The notes under the pieces: generated by a model
Seen by the model: only the letters and a program-made list of their open reading frames with translations
Database searches by the model: none
What the model was told of the DNA's origin: nothing
Origin: Aquimarina sp. Aq78
GTDB lineage: Bacteria > Bacteroidota > Bacteroidia > Flavobacteriales > Flavobacteriaceae
Direction: 5' to 3'
Length of the DNA stretch: 64,000 bases
Assembly: GCF_900299525.1 (NCBI RefSeq)
Contig: NZ_OMKA01000029.1
Location: forward strand, 124,001-188,000
Position numbers and translations under genes: made by a program
Shown: positions 1-8,466 of the stretch, piece by piece
Layout of the letters: every line of letters begins with the position of its first letter
Numbering within the stretch: position 1 is the stretch's first letter

Positions 1-1111
1 CACTCATCAATCTTTGTTGCCAAAATTCGGTTTCTTTCCAGCGTTGTTCTGTTGTATAAAATTGATTTTTAGTCTGTTGGTAATCTTTATAAATAGCATT
101 GATATTGTGTTGATAATCTAACCTATACGTATCGTCCCTGCTATTTTCAAAATCAATGATCGTTTTGGAAGCGTGACAAGCTGAACTGAGGGCAAATCCA
201 ATTCCCATAGAAGAAATGGGATCAAAAGACGCTATGGCATCACCTACGGCGATATAATTTTTTATCGGAGTAATATCTATCAATTTTGAAAAAGCATTCC
301 GTACCCAGGGCGATTGATATGAAACCCCCTGTTTTACTTTATTTTTGATATATCTAGTATTTAAAAGTAATTGATTAAATTGATGTGTTTTCTGAAGTTG
401 TTTTTCCTTTGCAATTCCTGCATCTGTAAATAGTGTTAGTCCTATTTTGTCATTGGGTAAGGTAGCACAGTACCACCAACCTTCTTCTACTGTTTCCAAT
501 AACACTTCTTGCGCAGGCACTTTTCCTTTTTCAAAAGTTATAAAAGTCCCTATTGCTACTAATTCATCACTTTTTAGCGGTTTTAATCCCAAATTTCTGG
601 ACACAGCATTTTGCCGTCCTGTAGCATCAACCAAAAAGTTTGCCTTTACCAAAATATCACCTTTGGTTTTATGCTTAAGTTCAATCGTCCAGTCTCCTTC
701 TTTGGTTTGCTTAAAGTCAATACATCTGGTTCTGGGTAAAATGCTTGCTCCTCTTTGATCAGCTCGTTCCAATAATAACAAATCAAAAGCTTTCCTATCC
801 AGTTGTATACTATCCTCTTCTGTGCTTGAAATAGAATGTCTCGAGGACAGGTTAGCACTCCCCCAGGCAGCTACATGGTTATAACCATATATAAAACTGT
901 TTGTTTCAAAATCTGTTCGGTAGATATTCATATAAGCAAGTAAGTCAAATATCGCCGGACTTACCTGTTCTCCTACCCTTAAAGTGTCTAAATCACTTTG
1001 TTCAACGATCATTACCTTAAGATCTGAATATTTTAATACACTTAATGCAGTGGAAGCCCCTGCTGGGCCTCCACCTACAATAAGTACATCTGTTTTAAAA
1101 TGATATGCCAT
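1..1111 (-). CDS. LodB-like FAD-dependent oxidoreductase (3' end outside window)
   Basis: Flavoprotein of the LodB/GoxB group, which in characterised systems is needed to form the cysteine tryptophylquinone cofactor in the partner oxidase rather than acting on free substrate. I translated it by hand on the minus strand: an open frame of about 370 residues starts at the ATG at 1109-1111 and runs off the window edge. It opens with a Rossmann dinucleotide site (DVLIVGGGPAGAS, residues 8-20) and has the second FAD motif VGDAIASFDP near residue 290, as in geranylgeranyl-reductase and tryptophan-halogenase-like flavoproteins. Only 1 nt separates it from the LodA-like gene upstream, so the two are surely co-transcribed. 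The family call rests on the flavin motifs plus this neighbour. The C-terminus is not visible. Confidence 0.85.
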   Translation of the reverse strand, partial: MAYHFKTDVLIVGGGPAGASTALSVLKYSDLKVMIVEQSDLDTLRVGEQVSPAIFDLLAYMNIYRTDFETNSFIYGYNHVAAWGSANLSSRHSISSTEEDSIQLDRKAFDLLLLERADQRGASILPRTRCIDFKQTKEGDWTIELKHKTKGDILVKANFLVDATGRQNAVSRNLGLKPLKSDELVAIGTFITFEKGKVPAQEVLLETVEEGWWYCATLPNDKIGLTLFTDAGIAKEKQLQKTHQFNQLLLNTRYIKNKVKQGVSYQSPWVRNAFSKLIDITPIKNYIAVGDAIASFDPISSMGIGFALSSACHASKTIIDFENSRDDTYRLDYQHNINAIYKDYQQTKNQFYTTEQRWKETEFWQQRLMS

Positions 1112-1112
1112 T

Positions 1113-3161
1113 TTACCTTCTGCTTCTTGTTCCAGATCTAGGCATTTCAAGCCCTTCTGGTGCTATTTCAATTTTATTAAACACGACCATTTCTAAGTGC
1201 TCTATCAATAGTTTTGCCTTATTGCTTTTCTTCTTTATTGCATGCTTATTCTGCTCAATAAAAAATACAGGTATAGTGGTGTCATTATCAGCATCATTTC
1301 CAGTGATCTCTCCTACGGGCACTTCTTTATAAGAGAATTGTTCATTATTTCTTTCGGTCTCTACAATGTATGGATATCCTGGAGTTGCCCCATTTTTATC
1401 TCTGATAAACCCAAGTGCATACCAATACTCAACCATTTGTACAAAACTGTTGATACCACGGGCATAATTGACCTGTTGTCCAGCAGGCAAGTGTGTTTGT
1501 CCTTGTCCCTTATCTGTAAATTCACCTACGATCACATCCCAAGGGCTTTGTGGCGGCCACCAATATGTATAGTAAGTAGGTGGTAACGGAACATTAGTCC
1601 CATTGCTAAGTGTTACTTTATTAATTGAGGGTACGGTAAAATTGATATGCTGAACTGTACATTGAAAAAAGTCGGCTTGCCATGGACATGCCATTCTTTT
1701 GGTTAAATCTCCTGGTTCACATCCACCGCCCTCACTCTCATCTCTAGAAGGGTTCAATCCATGTTGCGCATAATAATCTTCATTTTCATACTGTTTGATT
1801 ACATACGGTGCCTCATAAATTACATCATTTTGCATACTCCATGTAACTTCAATACCAGGACACATCGGTAACCCTACACAGTTTCCTACTCCTACCGTAT
1901 CCATTGGATTGATAGGATATGCTTGTGGAGTTTCATTATTAACAAATTTTCCTTCTGCCCATTGTTCTAATAAAAACAATTGGGTTTCATTTAATGCCAT
2001 AAATTTATTGACATTGATATTGCTTACAGAATTACTACCAGAATTTAATGGCATCATCGGAAAGATATCACCTCCATTTTCTTTAAACAATTGTTGTTGT
2101 GGTAAATGTGGAGGCACTGGCGGTTGGGCATCATTGTTTCTGAAATAAGATAGATATTGCTTACGGTTTTCTTTATTTCCATCTGATGGATCTGAAAAAT
2201 CAAAAATATTACTAGTAAATGCCATCATAGACTGAACGTTGGAAACCCATTGGTAACGACTTATCCTATTGATAATAGGAAGTATGTCTCTTTTAAAATC
2301 TACAATAAAATTGGTGTTCCATTCACCTGTAGCCTTTGAATACATATCTGGATCCAAATCAAAATTACGCACCCCAACATCAAACATCGTATCACTCAGG
2401 GTAGAAATATTTACAATCTCTGGAGCAAAATCAGGAGATCCTACAATAACCCATGCTGAAAGCTTATATTCATTATCATCTGTATCTGTAACGGTACAAT
2501 ATACCGTTCCATCAGAAATATCATCGTGCCAGGTATTAGAGCCTCCATAACTTGTTAAGGGTTCATTTCCTCCTGCATGCCCGTATCCACCAAATACAAT
2601 GAGTCGTCCTTTATCATCTGTCAATAAATCTCCTAATTTTTCTACAGGTAATCCATATTTTACCTTTGAAGGAGGGAATCGTGCTGGATATCCATTTGGT
2701 ACATTTTCCTCATCAAAAGCGATTGATTTATTCTTTCCCACGATAGTCCTAGGCCCCGGATCTATAATCAGGGTTTGTCTATCGGTCGTATCAGGATTTC
2801 GTAAGGGTACATCGCGATTTTCATAACTGTTTTCAGGGCCGAATAATAAATTCCCTTCCAGTTCACTAAACTGATACCATGCTGCTTTTTTATTAGCAAG
2901 GTGTACCGTCCATTCAATGGATTTGATATGTTCAGAATCCAGAGTGATTTCATTCTTATTTTCATCAAATATTTTAAAAGGTTGCCCCTGTCTTTTAATA
3001 AGACCTTTAGCATCTTTAAATTCTTTGATTGGCCCTGTTAGATTCCCATGTTCATCACAATCAAAAGGAAGTCCTCCTATCTGATCTGGTGATAAACAAA
3101 GTTCAGTTGTACTGTTTCCTAATCGGGCAACTCCAATAGATGGGTGAATGGATAATTGCAT
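1113..3161 (-). CDS. LodA-like cysteine tryptophylquinone amino-acid oxidase
   Basis: Quinoprotein oxidase of the LodA (lysine epsilon-oxidase)/GoxA (glycine oxidase) family; members oxidise an amino acid and release H2O2, often as an extracellular antimicrobial. At 682 residues the length is normal. The N-terminal signature IHPSIGVARLGNS is at residues 5-17. The cofactor region has PWQADFFQC with Cys501; Asp497 sits four residues before it and Lys515 fourteen after, the spacing of LodA Asp512, Cys516 and Lys530 as I recall it. The partner Trp is probably Trp534 or Trp535 in YWWPP. No classical signal peptide is visible, as in LodA. It is the first gene of a two-gene operon with the LodB-like maturase. 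Substrate cannot be told from sequence. Confidence 0.9.
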   Translation of the reverse strand: MQLSIHPSIGVARLGNSTTELCLSPDQIGGLPFDCDEHGNLTGPIKEFKDAKGLIKRQGQPFKIFDENKNEITLDSEHIKSIEWTVHLANKKAAWYQFSELEGNLLFGPENSYENRDVPLRNPDTTDRQTLIIDPGPRTIVGKNKSIAFDEENVPNGYPARFPPSKVKYGLPVEKLGDLLTDDKGRLIVFGGYGHAGGNEPLTSYGGSNTWHDDISDGTVYCTVTDTDDNEYKLSAWVIVGSPDFAPEIVNISTLSDTMFDVGVRNFDLDPDMYSKATGEWNTNFIVDFKRDILPIINRISRYQWVSNVQSMMAFTSNIFDFSDPSDGNKENRKQYLSYFRNNDAQPPVPPHLPQQQLFKENGGDIFPMMPLNSGSNSVSNINVNKFMALNETQLFLLEQWAEGKFVNNETPQAYPINPMDTVGVGNCVGLPMCPGIEVTWSMQNDVIYEAPYVIKQYENEDYYAQHGLNPSRDESEGGGCEPGDLTKRMACPWQADFFQCTVQHINFTVPSINKVTLSNGTNVPLPPTYYTYWWPPQSPWDVIVGEFTDKGQGQTHLPAGQQVNYARGINSFVQMVEYWYALGFIRDKNGATPGYPYIVETERNNEQFSYKEVPVGEITGNDADNDTTIPVFFIEQNKHAIKKKSNKAKLLIEHLEMVVFNKIEIAPEGLEMPRSGTRSRR

Positions 3162-3605
3162 TTGATTTTAATTTTTTGGTTAATTTTTGGTTTTAAGATC
3201 TAGAATATGTTTAAAAAGATTTTTTCTAGAAAATGCTATTTACATATTTGTAACTATACTTGTTTTTTCAAAAAAATAAGACTTTTATAAGTTTGATATG
3301 AAAAGTGTTTTTATACTAAATGTACTTAAAAATCAGCCTTCAATACTGCTGAAAATTCCAAAAAAATGGCTTTATCTCTAAAAACACGTATAAATACGGT
3401 TATAGGTCTGTACTTAACTCCATATTTATAAACTACTTAAAACTAGATGCATATATAGCTTTTCAAAAACCAAAGCCTTCTTAACAACATTGATGGTACA
3501 ATCTTTGTGGCAAAGAAACCATTTAACAAAACAACGTTAAACTAGAAATAAGACGCGATGTAAGTTCGTTTACTTACTAATCATAACCTTTTAAAAAGAA
3601 ATCCT
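3162..3605. promoter_or_regulatory. Intergenic region between divergent lodA-like and metalloprotease genes
   Basis: This 444-bp AT-rich spacer must hold the promoters of both flanking divergent genes. I found no exact TAnnTTTG box. The closest is AATCTTTG at about 3500-3507 on the plus strand, one mismatch from the box. A small palindrome, CTTTG-tgg-CAAAG, overlaps it. No short gene is visible. Confidence 0.3.
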
Positions 3606-4376
3606 GTGCAAATAACAAAGCTCATTGGTTACCTATTGATCTCTTCTTTTATTCTCATTGGATGTTCTGACGATGATGATAACACACTTGTTACAAACGC
3701 ATTGCAATCAGGAAACAAGAAACCTCTGGGTAGTTCTGCTAATGATCTACTAAGCGCAACCAATTTTAATAGTTTAACTATTGAGATTATAGCTGTACAA
3801 GGATTCGAGCCTACCACAACAGCAATACAAGGGTTTAGAGAATTTTTACAAGACCGGTTATTTAAACCCGACGGAATTACGATCACACAACGTTCTGTAC
3901 CTTCCTCTGGCAAAGCTCCTTTTTCTATTGAAGAGATAGCAGAAATAGAAAACACCACCAGAACACTATTTAATAAGGAAGACGATATCACTGTATATGT
4001 GTATTTTGCTGATGGAAGCAAAGAAAATGACACCAATGAACAAGTAACTTTAGGTTCTGCATACCTAAATACTTCGATGGTAATCTATGAAGGTACATTA
4101 CGGGCATTAAGTACGAGGCCAAATTCTCCGTCACTTAGTGCTGTAGAAACTGCCACTCTAAATCATGAATTTTCTCATCTAATGGGGTTGGTAAACCTAG
4201 GCACTCCTCTACAATCCGAACATGAGGATCCGAATGCTAGTAATCATTGTAATGTATCAAGTTGTTTGATGGAAGCCGCTATAGAGTTTGGTAGTGGGAT
4301 GATGGGTATGGGTGATGTAATTCCAGAACTAGATGCCCAATGTATTGCCGATCTGCAAGCAAATGGAGGTAGATAA
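3606..4376 (+). CDS. Metzincin-like zinc metalloprotease lipoprotein
   Basis: Predicted surface or periplasmic lipoprotein protease. The start is a GTG at 3606, followed by a hydrophobic leader and a lipobox ending in Cys20 (ILIGC), then an acidic DDDD run that often marks surface-exposed Bacteroidota lipoproteins. The zinc-binding helix HEFSHLMGLVN lies at residues 187-197, followed by a Cys-rich loop and a CLMEA segment resembling the metzincin Met-turn. The third metal ligand of the HExxHxxGxxH motif is Asn197 here rather than His or Asp, so a later His may substitute. It resembles the membrane metalloproteases common in Flavobacteriaceae. No start-proximal ATG fits the leader better. Confidence 0.75.
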   Translation: MQITKLIGYLLISSFILIGCSDDDDNTLVTNALQSGNKKPLGSSANDLLSATNFNSLTIEIIAVQGFEPTTTAIQGFREFLQDRLFKPDGITITQRSVPSSGKAPFSIEEIAEIENTTRTLFNKEDDITVYVYFADGSKENDTNEQVTLGSAYLNTSMVIYEGTLRALSTRPNSPSLSAVETATLNHEFSHLMGLVNLGTPLQSEHEDPNASNHCNVSSCLMEAAIEFGSGMMGMGDVIPELDAQCIADLQANGGR

Positions 4377-4477
4377 AATAAAAAAGCACCACCTTTTTAT
4401 TCTGATGATGCTTTCTTGAAAAAAATCACTGGCATTCCTAAAAGTTAATCTTTCTCTTTTCTAATCTGCTTATATTT

Positions 4478-4852
4478 TTATTGTCGACTATCAGAATTAG
4501 CTAATTTCACCAGTGAAAATGCTCCTATCGCCATTACAATATCTCTTACCGCTACATCAATATAATGTCCACTAAACAGGAGAGTTAATGCTATAGCAAT
4601 TAACCATCCCATAACTACATATCCGCCTATCTTGGGGCGATAAAGCACCATAATACCTGCTATAATTTCGATCACTCCCACGATAATCATAAACGTTCTG
4701 GCTTCAAAAGGCAATACACCTGCAAATCCAGAAGAAATATACTGACTCCAGTCTGTAAGTATATTGGTAAATTTATCTAATCCAGCAACTATAGGTACAA
4801 GACCGTATGTGTATTTTAATAGGTTAAAAACTGTCTTAATCTGCGAATCCAT
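4478..4852 (-). CDS. DoxX-like four-helix membrane protein
   Basis: Small inner-membrane protein of 124 residues with about four hydrophobic helices and the overall look of the DoxX/DoxD family: an early YTYGLVPIVAGLDKF segment, a central helix starting at an IIVGVIEIIAG stretch, then GYVVMGW. Family members are linked to redox or thiosulfate metabolism, but no specific role can be given. It is transcribed divergently from the ECF sigma factor at 4964 and shares a 111-bp intergenic region with it that carries an 8-bp-arm palindrome, so the two may be co-regulated. Confidence 0.65.
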   Translation of the reverse strand: MDSQIKTVFNLLKYTYGLVPIVAGLDKFTNILTDWSQYISSGFAGVLPFEARTFMIIVGVIEIIAGIMVLYRPKIGGYVVMGWLIAIALTLLFSGHYIDVAVRDIVMAIGAFSLVKLANSDSRQ

Positions 4853-4905
4853 AATTTCAAATATTTTTTTGTTATTCGGTTTTTAGATAAAAAATCTCTC
4901 TTTTG

Positions 4906-4923
4906 GTTACAAAGTTTTGTAAC
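4906..4923. promoter_or_regulatory. Palindrome between DoxX-like gene and ECF sigma gene
   Basis: GTTACAAA-gt-TTTGTAAC is a perfect inverted repeat with 8-bp arms and a 2-nt centre. It lies 41 bp upstream of the sigma start and 54 bp upstream of the divergent DoxX-like start, a fitting place for an operator controlling both. Function is inferred from position and symmetry only. Confidence 0.4.
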
Positions 4924-4963
4924 TTTTTGTGCCGTTTTTCATCTAAGCTATAAATCACAAGCT

Positions 4964-5635
4964 ATGGAGCCCATTAAAATCAATGATTATAAAACTCATA
5001 AAATATCAGATTCTGATGTAATATGCCGTATTCATTCTGGAGAAAAAGAATTGTATGAAATCTTGTTAAGAAGAAATAATCAAAAACTATATCGAGTTAT
5101 CCGAAGTTATATTAACGATCTGACCGAAATTGAAGATATAATGCAAAATACTTATCTCAAAGCCTATGAAAAACTCTACCAATTTAAGCACAACTCGCAA
5201 TTCTCTACTTGGTTAATACGAATTGGAATAAATGAAACTCTGGCTCGATTAAAAACAAAGGGGAAATATCTTAACTTATATAAATCAGAAAATAGCGTAC
5301 CGAATGATTTTATTCTCGAGATTCCTGATGCTGAACAATTAAATCCCGAGAAAAAAATGATACGACAAGAAGCAAAACAGATCTTAGAAAAAACTATTGA
5401 TCTATTAGATGTAAAATACCGAACCGTTTATGTTCTTAGAGAGGTTGAAGGTATGAGTATGGCAGAAATATCAGATTGTTTAGGGTTAACAGTTTCTAAT
5501 GTAAAGGTTCGCCTACATCGTGCCAAAGATATGATTAGAGAAGAACTCTATGAACTCTCCCTGGATACTGACATTTTCGAATTTGGATTTAGCAAATGTG
5601 ATACTATCGTAGATAAAGTAATGAATGCTATCTAG
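4964..5635 (+). CDS. ECF-type RNA polymerase sigma factor
   Basis: Extracytoplasmic-function sigma-70 factor of 223 residues. Region 2 is clear (EDIMQNTYLKAYEKLYQF followed by FSTWLIRIGINE), as is region 4 with its helix-turn-helix (YRTVYVLREVEGMSMAEIS, then GLTVSNVKVRLHRAKDMI). A linker of about 40 residues rich in charged residues separates them. No anti-sigma gene follows: the next gene is convergent and its stop overlaps this one by 4 nt. The divergent neighbour encodes a DoxX-like membrane protein, which could be a target or a partner; that is inference. Confidence 0.93.
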   Translation: MEPIKINDYKTHKISDSDVICRIHSGEKELYEILLRRNNQKLYRVIRSYINDLTEIEDIMQNTYLKAYEKLYQFKHNSQFSTWLIRIGINETLARLKTKGKYLNLYKSENSVPNDFILEIPDAEQLNPEKKMIRQEAKQILEKTIDLLDVKYRTVYVLREVEGMSMAEISDCLGLTVSNVKVRLHRAKDMIREELYELSLDTDIFEFGFSKCDTIVDKVMNAI

Positions 5636-7254
5636 TACACCTTTTCTCCATCAATATAAGTAGCTTTCACTTTTATATTTGGGATTTGATCTTCATCAAT
5701 TTCCATGATGTTATCCTCAAGGATTACAAAATCTGCAAATTTACCTGCGGTAATGCTTCCTTTTTCGTACTCTTCAAAGTTACTATATGCTGCCCAAAGA
5801 GTCATTCCTTTTAGGGTCTCTTCTCTACTAAGTGCATTTTCTTTTTGAAAACCACCTTCTGGGTATTGCTTTAGATCTTTTCGGGCTACTGCTGCATAAA
5901 AAGTATAGAATGGACTTACATGTTCTACGGGATAATCTGTTCCCAAAGCAATTCTACCTGTTTTTTCTAATAGTTTTTTATATGCGTATGCTCCTTTAAT
6001 ACGTTCTTCTCCCAATCGTTCATCTGCCCAATACATATCGCTTGTAGCATGAGTTGGCTGTACACTCATGACCAGATTATTATTAAGGATTTCAAATTCT
6101 TCGGGAGCAACAACCTGGGCATGCTCTACTCTCCATCTTCTATCTGATTTATTTTGAAGCACATCATAATACGTTTTCATTACTACTGCATTGGCAGAGT
6201 CCCCAATAGCATGAGTATTCATTTGAAAAGGTGACCCTGCCAATCGTTTTGCCAGAGTTTTAAAATCATCATTTCCTATGACCATAGCTCCATAATGATT
6301 TTCCTTATCTGTATATGGTCGTTTTAATGTAGCTCCTCTAGACCCTAATGCACCATCGGCATATACTTTGAAAGAGGAAACATTTAACTTATCTGTTTTA
6401 TGCACCCCATTTTTCAGATAATAATCTACATATTTGGGTACATTACTTACCATAGCATACATCCTGATTTTAAGTTCATTCTTTTTCTGTAAGCTATCTA
6501 CTAGTCTGATTACTTTGGGGCTTAATCCTGCATCATCTACAGTAGTTAATCCATAGCCAAAATTAATTTTTTCGGCATCTTTTAAAGCCTGTATTTGCTC
6601 CTTAACCGTAGGTTTAGGGATAACTGCACCAATCAATCCCATAGGGTTGTCGATCAATACACCAGTAAGTTTTCTATCTTTTTGAAGTATCTCTCCTCCT
6701 GCTACTTTAGTATCTACAGTAATTTTAGCAAGATCTAATGCTACTTGGTTTGCTATCATTGCATGGCCGTCTACCCGGGTTACCGCTACAGGGGTATTAG
6801 GAAACAAACTATCTAATTTTTCTTTGGTCGGAAATTCTTTTACCTCCCAGTCATTTTGATCCCATCCTCGCCCTGTAATAAATGATACATTTTTTTCTTT
6901 CTGAAAAGCTACAATCCTATCTAACACTTCTGCATAACTTTTGGTTCCCATAAGATCTACTTTTTGCTGTTGTAGTCCAAGACCGTAAAAGTGACAATGT
7001 GCATCAATTAATCCTGGCACTATTGTCTTTCCTCCTGCATCCAAAGTATTAGCTGTCGTATACCCCTTTAAGATTTCATCGTTACTACCTACAGCAACAA
7101 ATTTACCTTCCTTTATAGCAAATGCCTCTGCTTTTGGGCTTGTATCCTCTACAGTATATACATTCGCATTAATAACCAATAAGTCTACTGCAACTGGTTT
7201 CTTGCAAGAAAAAAGTAACACTGTAATAACCAATAGTAAGGGTAATTTTTTCAT
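5632..7254 (-). CDS. YtcJ-like amidohydrolase, lipoprotein
   Basis: Metal-dependent hydrolase of the amidohydrolase superfamily (amidohydrolase 3, YtcJ/NfdA-like), 540 residues. A lipobox (LLFSC, Cys17) predicts attachment to an envelope membrane. The metal-binding GLIDAHCHF motif has His86 and His88, and a later THAIGDSANAVV and LGTDYPVEH supply further ligands of the TIM barrel. The N-terminal and C-terminal beta-sandwich pieces are recognisable (NANVYTVED; GKFADFVILEDN). The natural substrate is unknown. The stop codon overlaps that of the convergent sigma gene by 4 nt. Confidence 0.88.
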   Translation of the reverse strand: MKKLPLLLVITVLLFSCKKPVAVDLLVINANVYTVEDTSPKAEAFAIKEGKFVAVGSNDEILKGYTTANTLDAGGKTIVPGLIDAHCHFYGLGLQQQKVDLMGTKSYAEVLDRIVAFQKEKNVSFITGRGWDQNDWEVKEFPTKEKLDSLFPNTPVAVTRVDGHAMIANQVALDLAKITVDTKVAGGEILQKDRKLTGVLIDNPMGLIGAVIPKPTVKEQIQALKDAEKINFGYGLTTVDDAGLSPKVIRLVDSLQKKNELKIRMYAMVSNVPKYVDYYLKNGVHKTDKLNVSSFKVYADGALGSRGATLKRPYTDKENHYGAMVIGNDDFKTLAKRLAGSPFQMNTHAIGDSANAVVMKTYYDVLQNKSDRRWRVEHAQVVAPEEFEILNNNLVMSVQPTHATSDMYWADERLGEERIKGAYAYKKLLEKTGRIALGTDYPVEHVSPFYTFYAAVARKDLKQYPEGGFQKENALSREETLKGMTLWAAYSNFEEYEKGSITAGKFADFVILEDNIMEIDEDQIPNIKVKATYIDGEKVY

Positions 7255-7584
7255 TATTGTCGAGTTTTTAAAGCTCTAAATGTAAATATATCTTATGTGT
7301 GTAGTGGTTAAGGTTTTCTTAATATAATTAAGAAAATTACGAGACACATATACCTAAACCACTTTTTTGAATAACCGTATAGTACACAAATTTATAAAAA
7401 CTGTTAAGAATTGTCTCATTTCATAAAAGTGAGACCGTTTGATACCAAAACTCACGATTTATTCATAAAAGGAAACAATACTTTTGAGATAGCAAAATCT
7501 ACAATCATCATAAAACAATCAATCAAAAAACGAATAGAGATACTACATAATTTTTTCGAAACAGTTATACCTTAAAAACAAATT
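7255..7584. other. Intergenic region with one weak hairpin
   Basis: This 330-bp AT-rich divergent spacer has no convincing gene. The sequence GTCTCA...TGAGAC, near 7412-7434, can form a short imperfect hairpin. Promoters for the amidohydrolase (minus) and methyltransferase (plus) must lie here, but I found no exact TAnnTTTG box. Confidence 0.3.
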
Positions 7585-8415
7585 ATGAACACAAACTTAC
7601 CAAAGGATCATGCTTCAATACAGTATTATGATAGTGATTACCCATCAGAAGAACACTCAATTTTTTCTAAAAACTTCGATGATACTGTTTCCTCACAAGG
7701 TCTTAAATATGATGTCGATCGTTTTCTTGATTTTGCAACAAAAAATAATGGAGAGGTTCTCGAATTATGTTGTGGATCGGGGCGTGTAACTATACCATTG
7801 GCCAAAGCAGGTTATCATGTTACTGGAGTCGATAACTCCAGAGGTATATTAGAACAATTCGAAAATAACCTTCAAAGAGAAAATGAAGATGTTCGTCAAA
7901 ACATAAAATTAATTGAGCAAGATATAACCATATTAAATCTAGATAAAACAGATTATAAATTGGTAATATGTGCGTTTAATAGTTTAATGTGTATTCCTGA
8001 TTTTGATAGTCAATGTAAGGCATTATCTAGCATTTACAATCATATATCTAAAGGTGGATTAATAGCAATAGACCTTATGAATCCATTTATTTTAAACCTA
8101 TCTGGTGATGCCATACCTAAACCATTTTTTACAAGAAAAAATTCTCACACCGGTAATTCGTATACAAGATTTGCAGCATCTGGACCTATGAATAGAAACC
8201 AAGTCCAGGAATTATATGGCTGGTATGATGAAGTACTTTCTGACGGTACAGTAAAACGTAAAAACTATAGTATGAAATGGCGTATTATATTTCCTTTTGA
8301 AATCAAACTAATGCTTAAACAAGTCGGGTTTAACATAAAAACTATAGAAGGTGGTCACCAAAAAGAACCTTATACTACTGATGCTAAGAAAATGTTTATT
8401 GTAGCAGAAAAATAA
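7585..8415 (+). CDS. Class I SAM-dependent methyltransferase
   Basis: Soluble methyltransferase of 276 residues with a Rossmann-like SAM fold. Motif I is LELCCGSGR at residues 59-67, the acidic residue ending beta-2 is in VTGVDNS, and a motif II/III-like stretch KLVICAFNSLMCIPD follows. The C-terminal part has a beta-rich insertion typical of small-molecule methyltransferases (methyltransferase 25/ubiE-like group). The substrate cannot be predicted. The next gene starts 51 bp downstream in the same direction, so it may lead that operon. Confidence 0.85.
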   Translation: MNTNLPKDHASIQYYDSDYPSEEHSIFSKNFDDTVSSQGLKYDVDRFLDFATKNNGEVLELCCGSGRVTIPLAKAGYHVTGVDNSRGILEQFENNLQRENEDVRQNIKLIEQDITILNLDKTDYKLVICAFNSLMCIPDFDSQCKALSSIYNHISKGGLIAIDLMNPFILNLSGDAIPKPFFTRKNSHTGNSYTRFAASGPMNRNQVQELYGWYDEVLSDGTVKRKNYSMKWRIIFPFEIKLMLKQVGFNIKTIEGGHQKEPYTTDAKKMFIVAEK

Positions 8416-8466
8416 GGAATTGGGTAGTACCAAAATCTATACCTCATACTATTAATAATACTTTAA

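Noticed and set aside
1105..2826. Several plus-strand frames of 75-114 residues opposite the lodA-like gene
   Set aside because: All are antisense to a full-length conserved family gene and show no motifs.
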